Under the pieces are notes generated by a model. The model was not told the origin of the DNA, did no database searches, and worked only from the letters and a program-made list of their open reading frames with translations. From positions 62,001 to 126,000 of the forward strand of contig NZ_ATMR01000094.1 of the NCBI RefSeq assembly GCF_000427335.1: 64,000 nucleotides of DNA, read 5' to 3'. This document shows, one piece after another, positions 19,645 to 28,505 of the stretch. Position 1 is the stretch's first letter, and the number at the start of each line of letters is the position of its first letter. The DNA comes from Winogradskyella psychrotolerans RS-3 (GTDB lineage Bacteria > Bacteroidota > Bacteroidia > Flavobacteriales > Flavobacteriaceae). A program made the position numbers and the translations under genes.

Positions 19645-20526
19645 ATGAAAAAACTTTGTATAATTTTCATTTTAATGACGTCATGTTATAACAGTGAAAA
19701 CAATATAACATTGCCTTTTGTTACCCCAAAAGATTGTGATACTATAATGGCTGAGCAATCAATCACGATGTTACGTTCTATACCTATAGTTTATGCCATA
19801 AATGTAAAGGATTCATTAAATATGAATTTTGAGGTGAAATATAAGTCTTCAGATTATACGGATGACGGTATTCCTTTAAATAGTCACGATAGTATAAAAG
19901 TCTTTGTAGATAATACTAGAATTAAATTTCATACTGATGAGTTTGATATTTTAAGTTTTCCACCACCTCCGCCACCTCTACCAATAATTCAGGATTCAAT
20001 TTTAAATTTAAATGACGAAACCAATCCTAATGATCATGATAGTTTATCAATTAATAAATACGAAAACAAGTTATTAGAGAAATTAGAAAAAAGGAGTAAA
20101 ATTCATTTTAAAACGTTTCCTGTTTATGTCTATAATTATGGTAAAGAGGAAACAATAATACAAAAACCTATCGCTGGCGATTTGTTTATGTTATTGGAAG
20201 CAAAAGATAAAAATGAAGAATGGAAACCAATAGAGTATTTAAAACAATACAGTTTTTTATGTGGTACAGGTCATGAAGATTATAGATTGAAACCTAAACA
20301 TTTTATTTTTTCTACAGTGAAAAGATATGAAGGCAATTACAAAACGAAATTAAGAGTTAAGTTGATGTCCTTTAATAAAATATATTATTCAAATACATTT
20401 GAAGGCCATATAAACTATAGTCAGTTTGATTCTGAACCCATAGTAAATCAAACAAAATCTAATTTTAAGTATAAAGATTCCATAACATTAATTAGAAAAT
20501 TGAATGGCCTATTTCTTACTGAGTAG
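19645..20526 (+). CDS. Lipoprotein of unknown function
   Basis: 293 residues. The N-terminus MKKLCIIFILMTSC is a short lipoprotein signal ending in the lipidated Cys 14. Two regions flank a Pro-rich stretch (SFPPPPPPLPI near residues 107-116). I do not recognise a family. The C-terminal half has beta-rich sequence. It stands alone between the ATL gene and the Mrp promoter. Confidence 0.7.
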   Translation: MKKLCIIFILMTSCYNSENNITLPFVTPKDCDTIMAEQSITMLRSIPIVYAINVKDSLNMNFEVKYKSSDYTDDGIPLNSHDSIKVFVDNTRIKFHTDEFDILSFPPPPPPLPIIQDSILNLNDETNPNDHDSLSINKYENKLLEKLEKRSKIHFKTFPVYVYNYGKEETIIQKPIAGDLFMLLEAKDKNEEWKPIEYLKQYSFLCGTGHEDYRLKPKHFIFSTVKRYEGNYKTKLRVKLMSFNKIYYSNTFEGHINYSQFDSEPIVNQTKSNFKYKDSITLIRKLNGLFLTE

Positions 20527-20623
20527 TTTTTCTTAATAATTGCAAACGCTTAATGTATTTAAAATTCGAATTCAGGCATTAATCAATTCAATTTATCTAG
20601 TTCAAATTCTAAACTATTCTAAG

Positions 20624-20631
20624 TATCTTTG
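20624..20631 (+). promoter_or_regulatory. -7 element of the mrp promoter
   Basis: TATCTTTG matches TAnnTTTG; it lies about 75 bases before the Mrp ATG. This favours the internal ATG at 20707 and leaves a leader of about 70 bases. Confidence 0.6.
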
Positions 20632-20706
20632 CGTTTAGAATTAATCTTAATAAGAAAAAACGCGAGTCTTTATTCTAGTCTCTATTTTCTTAAGTCTTTA
20701 AACGAT

Positions 20707-21846
20707 ATGAAATTAATAAAACAAGATATACTTAACGCGCTTAAAACTATAACAGCACCTGGTGAAGGTGAAAATATGGTAGATAGTGGAGCGGTAACTA
20801 ATGTTGTGACGTTTGCAGATGAAGTCATCGTAGACATCACCATAAGAAACCCAAGTCTTCAAGCACGTAAAAAGACAGAAGTTGAAATTTTGCAAACAAT
20901 ACACAAGCTAGTGTACGAAAAAGCAAAGATAAAAGTCAATATAAAAGTTGATGCACCAGCAACATCTCCAAAAAACGAGATTAAAGGAAAGTCAATTCCA
21001 GGTATTCAGAATATTGTGGCAGTTGCGTCTGGTAAAGGTGGAGTAGGTAAATCTACGGTAACAGCTAACTTGGCTGTGACTTTAGCAAAGATGGGCTTTA
21101 AAGTTGGTATTTTAGATGCTGATATCTACGGACCGTCAATTCCGATTATGTTCGATGTGGCTAACGAACGACCACTATCTGTAACCATTGATGGAAAATC
21201 TAAGATGAAACCTGTAGAGAATTACGGAGTAAAAGTATTATCTATCGGATTTTTTACAAAGCCAGATCAAGCCGTTATTTGGAGAGGGCCAATGGCTTCT
21301 AAAGCTTTAAATCAAATGATATTTGATGCGGCTTGGGGAGAATTAGACTTTATGTTAATTGATTTACCTCCAGGAACGGGAGATATTCACTTAAGTATTA
21401 TGCAAGCTTTGCCTATCACAGGTGCTGTTGTGGTGAGTACACCTCAAAATGTAGCTTTAGCAGATGCTAAAAAAGGAGTGGCGATGTTTCAGCAAGATAG
21501 TATCAATGTACCTGTTTTAGGTATTATAGAAAATATGGCCTACTTTACACCTGCGGAGCTTCCAGAAAATAAATACTATATTTTTGGAAAAGAAGGAGCT
21601 AAGCATTTAGCGGAAGATTTAAATGTGCCGTTTTTAGGTGAAGTACCATTGGTTCAAAGTATAAGAGAAGCTGGTGATTTAGGACGACCAGCAGCAATGC
21701 AAACAGGAACTCCGATTGAAGCAGCTTTTGAAGCAATTACAAGAGATGTTGTTCAGCAGGTGGTAGATCGTAATGACGCATTACCAGCTACGGAAGCGAT
21801 AAAAATTACAACAATGGCAGGTTGCTCTGCTGTTAAAAAAAATTAA
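20707..21846 (+). CDS. Mrp/ApbC family iron-sulfur cluster carrier ATPase
   Basis: 379 residues from the ATG at 20707; the frame runs upstream, but that part holds the promoter. Residues about 1-90 are a DUF59 (MIP18-like) domain; the P-loop ATPase domain follows, with the deviant Walker A VASGKGGVGKSTV and the switch DADIYGPSIP. The CxxC usual near the C-terminus of Mrp is not obvious, only MAGCSAVKKN with one Cys. The protein is a scaffold or carrier delivering Fe-S clusters to apoproteins. It is directly followed by a NifU-like gene, in keeping with that role. Confidence 0.92.
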   Translation: MKLIKQDILNALKTITAPGEGENMVDSGAVTNVVTFADEVIVDITIRNPSLQARKKTEVEILQTIHKLVYEKAKIKVNIKVDAPATSPKNEIKGKSIPGIQNIVAVASGKGGVGKSTVTANLAVTLAKMGFKVGILDADIYGPSIPIMFDVANERPLSVTIDGKSKMKPVENYGVKVLSIGFFTKPDQAVIWRGPMASKALNQMIFDAAWGELDFMLIDLPPGTGDIHLSIMQALPITGAVVVSTPQNVALADAKKGVAMFQQDSINVPVLGIIENMAYFTPAELPENKYYIFGKEGAKHLAEDLNVPFLGEVPLVQSIREAGDLGRPAAMQTGTPIEAAFEAITRDVVQQVVDRNDALPATEAIKITTMAGCSAVKKN

Positions 21847-22089
21847 ATGAGCACAGAAGAACTTAGATTAAACGTAGAAAAAGCATTGGATGAAATCCGT
21901 CCGTTTCTACAAAGTGATGGAGGCGATATTAATTTATTATCTATTGACGATGGTAAGTTTGTAAAAGTACAACTTGTAGGTGCTTGCACATCGTGTAGCG
22001 TTAATCAGATGACCTTAAAATCTGGTGTAGAGATGACTATTAAAAAATATGCTCCACAAATCGAAAAAGTTATTAATGTTGAAAAATAA
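21847..22089 (+). CDS. NifU-like Fe-S scaffold protein (C-terminal NifU domain)
   Basis: 80 residues consisting only of the NifU C-terminal domain: IRPFLQSDGGDINLL and the cluster-binding CTSCSVNQMTLK with Cys-x-x-Cys. Such small Nfu-type proteins receive and transfer [4Fe-4S] clusters. The start follows the Mrp stop with no gap, so the two are in one operon and probably act together in cluster delivery. Confidence 0.92.
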   Translation: MSTEELRLNVEKALDEIRPFLQSDGGDINLLSIDDGKFVKVQLVGACTSCSVNQMTLKSGVEMTIKKYAPQIEKVINVEK

Positions 22090-22105
22090 TGTGACATTTA
22101 TCACA
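22090..22105. promoter_or_regulatory. CRP/FNR-like palindrome TGTGA-N6-TCACA
   Basis: Perfect five-base arms TGTGA (22090-22094) and TCACA (22101-22105) with a six-base spacer, the classical CRP/FNR family site. Its centre is about 30 bases before the -7 element at 22127, so it would sit near -42 of the transcript, the position for class II activation. Confidence 0.6.
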
Positions 22106-22126
22106 TTCTGAATAAAATGACATTAG

Positions 22127-22134
22127 TAATTTTG
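22127..22134 (+). promoter_or_regulatory. -7 element of the ferredoxin reductase promoter
   Basis: TAATTTTG, 17 bases before the start codon at 22152, fits the Bacteroidota consensus. Confidence 0.6.
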
Positions 22135-22151
22135 TATTCAATTTTACATTC

Positions 22152-23213
22152 ATGATTACAACAGATATACTTATTATTGGCGCTGGCCCAACAGGACTTT
22201 TTACGGTTTTTGAAGCCGGACTTTTAAAATTAAAATGCCATTTAATTGATGCTTTACCACAACAAGGTGGCCAATGTACAGAGCTTTACCCTAAAAAACC
22301 CATATATGATATTCCGGCATATCCAGAGATTTTAGCTGGCGATTTAACGGATAAATTAATGGAGCAATGTAAGCAGTTCGAGCCAGGATTTACTTTAGGT
22401 GAACGTGCAGAAACTATAGAGAAGCAAGAGGACGGTACGTTTATCGTTACCACCAATAAAGGTACAAAACATCAAGCTCCAGTAGTTGCAATTGCAGGTG
22501 GATTAGGAAGTTTTGAACCTCGTAAACCTTTAATCCATAATATAGCTGATTTTGAAGATAAAGGTGTTGAGTACATGATTAAGGAACCTGAAATGTATCG
22601 CGGTAAAAATGTGGTGATTGCAGGAGGTGGAGATTCAGCCTTAGATTGGAGTATCTTTTTAAGTGATGTCGCTAAAAGTGTGACTTTAATTCATAGACGA
22701 AACGAATTTAGAGGCCATTTAGATTCTGTTGAAAAAGTACAAGAATTAAAGAATAAAGGAAAAATAAACCTTATTACACCGGCCGAAGTTGTAGGTATTG
22801 TTGGTGATGATAAAGTGAAAGCTATAGTTGTAAAACAAGCGCAACATATTGAAAAGGAATTTGAAGTAAAATGTGATCATTTTATTCCATTATTTGGATT
22901 ATCTCCTAAACTTGGACCAATTGCAAATTGGGGACTTGAGATAGAAAAAAATGCCATTAAGGTTGATAATTCATTAGACTATCAAACTAATATTCCTGGT
23001 GTTTTTGCTATTGGAGACGTTAATACGTATCCTGGGAAACTAAAATTAATTCTTTGTGGTTTTCACGAAGCTACATTAATGTGTCAGTCTGCTTATAAAA
23101 TTATTAATCCAGGAAAACGTTATGTATTAAAATATACAACGGTTGCTGGTGTTGATGGCTTTGATGGTACGCGAAAGGAAGCTCCGAAAGCAGTTGTTAA
23201 AGCTTTCGATTAA
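22152..23213 (+). CDS. Ferredoxin-NADP reductase, thioredoxin-reductase-like type
   Basis: 353 residues. FAD-binding IIGAGPTGLFTVFEAG at the N-terminus, GGQCTELYPKKPIYDIP, NADP-binding GGGDSALDWSI in the middle, and GVFAIGDVNTYPGKLK near the end. The CxxC of thioredoxin reductase is absent, which marks the ferredoxin-NADP+ oxidoreductase type of low-GC bacteria and Chlorobium. It moves electrons between NADPH and ferredoxin. A ferredoxin gene lies 60 bases downstream, the natural partner, and a CRP/FNR-like site lies upstream. Confidence 0.92.
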   Translation: MITTDILIIGAGPTGLFTVFEAGLLKLKCHLIDALPQQGGQCTELYPKKPIYDIPAYPEILAGDLTDKLMEQCKQFEPGFTLGERAETIEKQEDGTFIVTTNKGTKHQAPVVAIAGGLGSFEPRKPLIHNIADFEDKGVEYMIKEPEMYRGKNVVIAGGGDSALDWSIFLSDVAKSVTLIHRRNEFRGHLDSVEKVQELKNKGKINLITPAEVVGIVGDDKVKAIVVKQAQHIEKEFEVKCDHFIPLFGLSPKLGPIANWGLEIEKNAIKVDNSLDYQTNIPGVFAIGDVNTYPGKLKLILCGFHEATLMCQSAYKIINPGKRYVLKYTTVAGVDGFDGTRKEAPKAVVKAFD

Positions 23214-23272
23214 TGTAAAATAGACTTAACGAATCTTAAAAGAGGATGTTTCCGCATTCTTGGGAACTGATT

Positions 23273-23605
23273 ATGGAACAAGATATAAATATAACTATCA
23301 TTGATAGAGAAGGGGTAAAACACAACATTGAAGCTCCAACAGATATGGCCATGAACTTAATGGAGATTGTTCGTTCTTACGAACTAGCTCCAGAAGGAAC
23401 CATAGGAATCTGTGGCGGTATGGCTATGTGTGCTTCTTGTCAATGTTATGTCTTAAGCAAAACAGAATTGCCAGAAATGCAAGACGATGAAGAGGCGATG
23501 CTTTCAGAAGCCTTTGATGTTAAAGAGAATTCGCGTTTAGGTTGCCAAATTCAAATGACACCAGAAATGGAAGGTTTAGAGGTGGAATTAGCGCCTGAGT
23601 CTTAA
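23273..23605 (+). CDS. [2Fe-2S] ferredoxin, adrenodoxin type
   Basis: 110 residues from the ATG at 23273; the extra residues from 23246 carry no conserved sequence. The cluster-binding Cys are in GICGGMAMCASCQC (Cys-x5-Cys-x2-Cys) with a fourth in LGCQI, the plant/adrenodoxin pattern with the C-terminal EVELAPES tail. It carries one electron and is probably the redox partner of the reductase just upstream. Confidence 0.92.
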   Translation: MEQDINITIIDREGVKHNIEAPTDMAMNLMEIVRSYELAPEGTIGICGGMAMCASCQCYVLSKTELPEMQDDEEAMLSEAFDVKENSRLGCQIQMTPEMEGLEVELAPES

Positions 23606-23609
23606 ACAA

Positions 23610-23629
23610 ATTCCTGCGCAGGCAGGAAT
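23610..23629. repeat. Extragenic palindrome
   Basis: Perfect 8-base arms ATTCCTGC and GCAGGAAT around a 4-base spacer, directly after the ferredoxin stop. No T-tract follows, so it is probably a REP-like interspersed palindrome; similar palindromes occur between genes of many flavobacteria. It could also stabilise the 3' end of the ferredoxin mRNA. Confidence 0.6.
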
Positions 23630-23641
23630 CTCATAATTACA

Positions 23642-23802
23642 TCAACAGGTCCACTCTTTAATAAGAATAAAAAGTGAAAAGAAAATGATAATTGGTATTG
23701 CAGTTATAAAACCGGTGTACCAACTATAGTATTTTTCATGTTTTAATTCACCATAATTTTTTTGATAAATTCCGTCAGCGAGCTCTGTTTTATAACTTCC
23801 AT
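23642..23802 (-). CDS. Small membrane protein (about 52 aa), possible one-base frameshift
   Basis: Reading from an ATG at 23802 and adding one base at 23796-23798 gives MESYKTELADGIYQ and a hydrophobic helix (WYTGFITAIPIIIFFSLFIL) that ends at the TGA at 23642. In the uncorrected frame the reading is open after the stop of the preceding gene but lacks a start. It may be a small inner-membrane protein downstream of the DUF-like protein. The assignment is tentative, since it depends on an indel. Confidence 0.4.
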
Positions 23803-23806
23803 AGGT

Positions 23807-24121
23807 TTATGGTTTTTTATTAATATAGAAGCCTTCTTTCTTTGTGATTTTTTTAGAAAGTATCATTACTACTTTACAGACTAGTAATGTAATAAATGGT
23901 GAGAATGTGAAAACTAAACATTGGTACCCACAGAGGAAATTCCAATCAGTTGAAACCATTACTATTCCAAAAAGACCAATGAAAAAAGAAATTTTCAAAT
24001 ATTTCTTAAATCGCTTTTCATCTTTTAAATCTTCGTTGGTAGTTATTATGAATAAATTCAAAACACCACAAATAATAATTATCATCCAGAAATACATTTC
24101 TAATAACCCCATAAAAATCAT
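23807..24121 (-). CDS. Small membrane protein of unknown function
   Basis: 104 residues with three hydrophobic stretches (FWMIIIICGVLNLFII, IGLFGIVMV and FSPFITLLVCKVVMIL). Its ATG overlaps the last bases of the phosphoesterase gene (ATGA overlap), so the two are translationally coupled. No family is recognised. It may cooperate with the downstream small protein; nothing more can be said. Confidence 0.6.
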   Translation of the reverse strand: MIFMGLLEMYFWMIIIICGVLNLFIITTNEDLKDEKRFKKYLKISFFIGLFGIVMVSTDWNFLCGYQCLVFTFSPFITLLVCKVVMILSKKITKKEGFYINKKP

Positions 24122-25014
24122 TCCGTTTTATACTCTGATAATTTTGTGGGTCCTTCCAATAAAAACCGATCAATTTTCAAATTACCATCTTCAGAAGTTA
24201 TAATTTGCCATTTAATTAATGAAATCTCACCATTTTCAATTTCAAGACCAGTAATACTTCTTGGGTGTACACAACTGCCATCATTAAAATAAGCAATGTC
24301 TCCAGGTTCTGGAAAACGCGGTCGGTGTGTATGGCCAACGATGGTGATTAAATTGTTGTTTTCAATAATCCAGCGTTTGGTTCTCTTTTCTATTTTAATG
24401 AGTTCTGTATAATTTTTAGCAGGACTTGTAGGATCTGCAATGCCCATAACATTTAATGGTTTCCATAGGATACGAACCATAAATCGGCTCCATTTCCAAA
24501 ACAGAAAATTCCACCAATCTGCTTGATGACCATGTGTTAAGAATAACTTTTGATTGGTTTCAGAATGTTCTAAAACAATACCTTCATGATATTGAATACC
24601 ACAAAATAAATCTTCATCATTTCCTGTTTTTGGATCAAAAAACGTAGCTAAATGTTTTTCTACGTATTTGGTATCGCGATATACCATATCATGGTTGCCC
24701 CATATCATGTGTAAACGGTCTTCATCATGAAATTGTTTCATTAGCATATATACATTTTTATGCGCATAGAAGATGCTTTCAAATGTGAGATTTTCCCACA
24801 GTTCGTCACCATCTCCAAGTTCGCAATAGCTAAAACCTTCCGTATAATAATGTCGTAATGCATGGAAGTAAATGTTGCGGTTATTGGCAAAATCATCAGC
24901 AAAACTATTATCACCTCTATGGCAATCGCTAAATAGTATGTACTTAGAGGAATCATCAAACTGAAGTCGTTTGGCGTTCTCATATGCGCGATCTAATCTT
25001 GTTTTTGAGGACAT
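24118..25014 (-). CDS. Metallophosphoesterase
   Basis: 298 residues from the ATG at 25014 (MSSKTRLDRAYENAKRL); the upstream frame crosses a terminator hairpin. The five metallophosphatase motifs are visible: FSDCHRGDN, GDGDELWE, WGNHDM, LTHGHQAD and VGHTHRP, so the metal centre is intact. The family hydrolyses phosphate mono- or diesters; the long insertion with WWNFLFWKWSRF suggests a membrane-associated substrate, such as a lipid or nucleotide, which is inference. Confidence 0.88.
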   Translation of the reverse strand: MSSKTRLDRAYENAKRLQFDDSSKYILFSDCHRGDNSFADDFANNRNIYFHALRHYYTEGFSYCELGDGDELWENLTFESIFYAHKNVYMLMKQFHDEDRLHMIWGNHDMVYRDTKYVEKHLATFFDPKTGNDEDLFCGIQYHEGIVLEHSETNQKLFLTHGHQADWWNFLFWKWSRFMVRILWKPLNVMGIADPTSPAKNYTELIKIEKRTKRWIIENNNLITIVGHTHRPRFPEPGDIAYFNDGSCVHPRSITGLEIENGEISLIKWQIITSEDGNLKIDRFLLEGPTKLSEYKTE

Positions 25015-25041
25015 GTAATTTTTCTGTTCGACTAATTTAAA

Positions 25042-25076
25042 CAAAAAATGCTCCTCAATAATGAGAAGCATTTTTT
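25042..25076 (-). terminator. Terminator of the acyl-CoA dehydrogenase gene
   Basis: Hairpin with arms at 25047-25057 and 25062-25072 and T/A-rich flanks on both sides; on the minus strand it lies 70 bases after the dehydrogenase stop. Confidence 0.7.
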
Positions 25077-25142
25077 AATTTTCGTTTTGCTATGTTTCGA
25101 AACGAACTCTTCCGAGTGCAATACTTAAATGTCGCTTAACGA

Positions 25143-26321
25143 CTATTTAAAAGCGTTTAAGCCCGTTACGTCGAGTCCGGTAATAAGCAAGTGAATATCA
25201 TGTGTGCCTTCGTAAGTAACCACACTTTCAAGGTTCATCATGTGTCTCATAATGCTATATTCGCCACTAATTCCCATACCACCTAACATTTGTCTAGCAT
25301 CGCGGGCAATAGTTAAAGCCATATCTACATTATTTCGTTTTGCCATAGATATTTGAGCTGAGGTTGCTGTACCGTTTTCACGCATTACACCAAGTCTCCA
25401 AGCTAATAATTGTGCTTTTGTGATTTCGGTAATCATTTCGGCTAATTTCTTTTGTTGTAGTTGAAATTGTCCAATCGGCTTTCCAAATTGCATACGTTCT
25501 TTACTGTAACGCAACGCTGTATCGTAACAATCCATTGCAGCTCCAATCGCTCCCCAAGCAATACCAAAACGAGCAGAATCTAAACAACCTAAAGGTGCAC
25601 CTAGTCCAGATTTGTTTGGTAATAAATTTTCTTTGGGCACTTTTACATTATCAAAAATAAGTTCACCGGTTGCAGATGCTCTTAGTGACCATTTGTTATG
25701 TGTTTCTGGTGTAGAAAAACCTTCCATACCACGTTCTACAATAAGTCCGTGGATTCGTCCTTCTTCGTTCTTAGCCCAAACCACAGCAACGTTACAAAAA
25801 GGTGAGTTACTAATCCACATTTTAGCACCATTTAAAAGATAATGATCTCCCATGTCTTTAAAGTTAGTCACCATACCTGCTGGATTAGAACCATGATCTG
25901 GTTCTGTTAATCCAAAAGAACCAATCCACTCACCAGAAGCTAATTTTGGTAAATATTTTTGGCGTTGTGCTTCGTTACCATATTTCCAAATAGGATACAT
26001 TACTAAAGAAGATTGAACAGATGCTGTACTTCTTACACCAGAATCTCCACGTTCAATTTCTTGCATAATTAAACCATAAGAAATTTGGTCTAATCCTGCT
26101 CCTCCGTATTCTTCTGGAATATATGGGCCAAAAGCTCCAATTTCGGCCAAACCATTAATGATTTGTTTAGGGAATTCTGCTTTTTGAGCATACTCCTCAA
26201 TAATAGGTGAGACATCGCGTTTTACCCATGCTCTTGCTGCATCACGTACTAACTTGTGCTCTTCTGTAAGTAATTCATCAAGATTATAATAATCTGGTGC
26301 TTCGAATAAATCTGGTTTCAT
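25143..26321 (-). CDS. Acyl-CoA dehydrogenase, glutaryl-CoA dehydrogenase type
   Basis: 392 residues, full length. FAD enzyme oxidising an acyl-CoA. The segments FGLTEPDHGSNPAG, KMWISNSPFCNVAVVWAK and RQMLGGMGISGEYSIMRHMMN are classical. The catalytic Glu is in VVTYEGTHDIH, the place of the glutaryl-CoA dehydrogenase base, and STASVQSSL resembles its substrate pocket, so glutaryl-CoA (lysine breakdown) is a likely substrate. A lysine-pathway (saccharopine) enzyme is elsewhere in the window. The enzyme class is certain, the substrate is probable. Confidence 0.88.
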   Translation of the reverse strand: MKPDLFEAPDYYNLDELLTEEHKLVRDAARAWVKRDVSPIIEEYAQKAEFPKQIINGLAEIGAFGPYIPEEYGGAGLDQISYGLIMQEIERGDSGVRSTASVQSSLVMYPIWKYGNEAQRQKYLPKLASGEWIGSFGLTEPDHGSNPAGMVTNFKDMGDHYLLNGAKMWISNSPFCNVAVVWAKNEEGRIHGLIVERGMEGFSTPETHNKWSLRASATGELIFDNVKVPKENLLPNKSGLGAPLGCLDSARFGIAWGAIGAAMDCYDTALRYSKERMQFGKPIGQFQLQQKKLAEMITEITKAQLLAWRLGVMRENGTATSAQISMAKRNNVDMALTIARDARQMLGGMGISGEYSIMRHMMNLESVVTYEGTHDIHLLITGLDVTGLNAFK

Positions 26322-26576
26322 GGAATTAGATTTTATAGAGATTAAAAATTAGAGGTGACGACTGTGCTTAAATTACTGATAAAAGATATCGTTTCTTTAA
26401 GCATATATAATGAGGTCTCCTCCTAATGTTATATTTAGTTTAAATGAATTACAAAAATAGCGAATACGATTGCGGTTAACAATTTAATGTGTGATTTTTA
26501 GAAGTGGTTAGTGGTATATTTTATATCTAAAAATTAGAAATAGGAGTAAAATTTAACCGCGTTAATATCATGACGG

Positions 26577-27608
26577 TTAGTCTGTTTTTTTTAATAAATA
26601 AGCCCACGCTTCCATGCCTTTGGTATGATCGAATATTACTTTTAAAACACCAATTAATGGTAAAGATATGACCGCTCCAACAACTCCCCATAATGCAGAG
26701 AATAAAATGATTCCGAAAATAGTAATGAAGGGATTTAAATTAATTTCATCTCCAATAATCCAAGGAGTTAGTACATAATTTTCTACGAGTTGAGTTACGG
26801 AAATCACACCAATAACAATTAAGGCAGGCGTTGATCCGGCATAGAGATAAGAAAGCGCTACAGCAATTCCACCACCAATTAAATTACCAACATATGGAAT
26901 AATGGAAAACAGCGATGCAAATAGAGCTAAAAATAACGCATAAGGCACAGAGCCAAATAAGAATCCAATATAATAAATGATAAATAAGAATACCATTATT
27001 TTTCCTTTACCAACGAAGTAATTTTTAATGGTTTGAGCTGATTTGCTTAATAATGAACTTATCGCGGCCTCATTTGAAAATTGTTTTTTAAAAAATGTTA
27101 TAAACTGCTTTTTTTGCATCAAAAAAAGAATAATATAGACAAATATAATAAGGGATTGCGATAATAGACTCATAAGTGAAGCTAAGAAAGTACTAGCTAA
27201 GCCTTCCGCTTTTTCAACCAGTTTTTTATTGCCTTCTATATAGTCTTTATAATCCCAATTTAACTGGTTGTTTGCCCATTGCGATAATGAATTTAATTTT
27301 TCATTTGCCTTGTCTTTAATAGTTGGCCAATCTTCTGCCATGGTATTTATTTGGGAATTTAAAAGCCAAAAAATCAATAAAAAAAATAGTAGCATAAATA
27401 AAACTGCTAAGGCAATAGAAAGCCAATTAGGCCATCCCCAACTTTTGAGTTTTTGAACTGGTATATCTAGTAAAATAGCAATGATTGCAGCAACTAATAA
27501 AGGAATTATTAGGTCTTTTCCGTAGAAAAATAAAACTAATAGACCGCCAGTAAGTAAAAGCGTTTTTATTAAATTATTTGTAGAAATTTCTATTTTTGGA
27601 GTGCTCAC
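26577..27608 (-). CDS. AI-2E family transporter (permease)
   Basis: 343 residues with about eight hydrophobic segments; the central WPTIKDKANEKL region and the C-terminal SLFSIIPYVGNLIGGGIAVAL, YVLTPWIIGDEINLNPF and WGVVGAVISLPLIGVLK are hallmarks of the AI-2E/UPF0118 family. Members export small molecules or ions; the substrate of this one is unknown. It is a single gene with a 180-base gap to the next minus-strand gene. Confidence 0.9.
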   Translation of the reverse strand: MSTPKIEISTNNLIKTLLLTGGLLVLFFYGKDLIIPLLVAAIIAILLDIPVQKLKSWGWPNWLSIALAVLFMLLFFLLIFWLLNSQINTMAEDWPTIKDKANEKLNSLSQWANNQLNWDYKDYIEGNKKLVEKAEGLASTFLASLMSLLSQSLIIFVYIILFLMQKKQFITFFKKQFSNEAAISSLLSKSAQTIKNYFVGKGKIMVFLFIIYYIGFLFGSVPYALFLALFASLFSIIPYVGNLIGGGIAVALSYLYAGSTPALIVIGVISVTQLVENYVLTPWIIGDEINLNPFITIFGIILFSALWGVVGAVISLPLIGVLKVIFDHTKGMEAWAYLLKKTD

Positions 27609-27788
27609 GTCAGGTTTTTTAAGAATTAGATATCTTAAAAATACATCAAAATTTTAAAACCAAACGATTTTTATTTGGTATGAAATGAATAGAGTCGGTG
27701 CAGAATAAAAATTAATAGAAGGGAGGAAGCCATGTATATCTAAAGGTTTATACTGCTCTGTTTTGAGTATATACTAGGTTTATGTTTT

Positions 27789-28505
27789 TTACATTTTTAA
27801 ATAAAAATCTTTGGTGAGATTAATGTAATCTTCTGTGTAGTGATGACGAGCAGTTTCAATAATTAATTCTGAATGTTCAATTTTTGATTTATGAAAAGAA
27901 AATTCTAGCAAGCTGCGTTTAATTTCAGTTTCAGGATTGCCTTTCACATAAAGTGAGCGATTAAGATGTAAACCAGCTTTTAAAGCGAAATCTTTAAATT
28001 TAATTTCTTCTTTATAAGGAATTACAACAGAGAAAAGTCCATCGTTTGAAAGTAAATTCGCAACAGCATAAACTAAATGCTCAAAAGGCATGGCGTCATT
28101 AAAACGCGCTAGGTCTCTAGCTTCGTTTTCGGTTTTGTAATCTTCAGAATAGAATGGAGGATTACAAATAATAAGATCGTAGTCATCTTCTAGTTCTTCA
28201 ACAAATTCTAACAAAGACGCATGGTAGCAGAATAAACGATCTGCCCAAGGTGAGTTTTCGAAATTCTCAGAACATTGCTCATAAGCATCTGCATCAATTT
28301 CTAAAGCTTCGATATTTTCAGCATAGCTTCGTTGTGCAATCATTAAGGCTAAAACTCCGGTTCCGGATCCAATATCTAAAACCGAGAATGGATTTTTATC
28401 AACAGAAGTCCATGCACCAAGTAACACTCCATCTGTACCAATTTTCATAGCACAACGGTCTTGATGGACTGTAAATTCTTTGAATTTGAAAGGAAGAGAA
28501 CTCAT
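27789..28505 (-). CDS. trmN6: tRNA1(Val) (adenine37-N6)-methyltransferase
   Basis: 238 residues. SAM-binding VLDIGSGTGVLALMIAQ and the amino-methyltransferase NPPF motif (DLIICNPPFYS) identify a TrmN6/YfiC-type enzyme that methylates A37 of tRNA-Val. The start overlaps the stop of rimM (TAATG), so the genes are coupled. The order rpsP-rimM-trmN6 indicates a translation-associated operon. Confidence 0.88.
   Translation of the reverse strand: MSSLPFKFKEFTVHQDRCAMKIGTDGVLLGAWTSVDKNPFSVLDIGSGTGVLALMIAQRSYAENIEALEIDADAYEQCSENFENSPWADRLFCYHASLLEFVEELEDDYDLIICNPPFYSEDYKTENEARDLARFNDAMPFEHLVYAVANLLSNDGLFSVVIPYKEEIKFKDFALKAGLHLNRSLYVKGNPETEIKRSLLEFSFHKSKIEHSELIIETARHHYTEDYINLTKDFYLKM

Noticed and set aside
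24741-24983. Minus-strand frame of 80 residues inside the phosphoesterase gene
   Set aside because: It lies wholly inside a gene with all conserved motifs in another frame.
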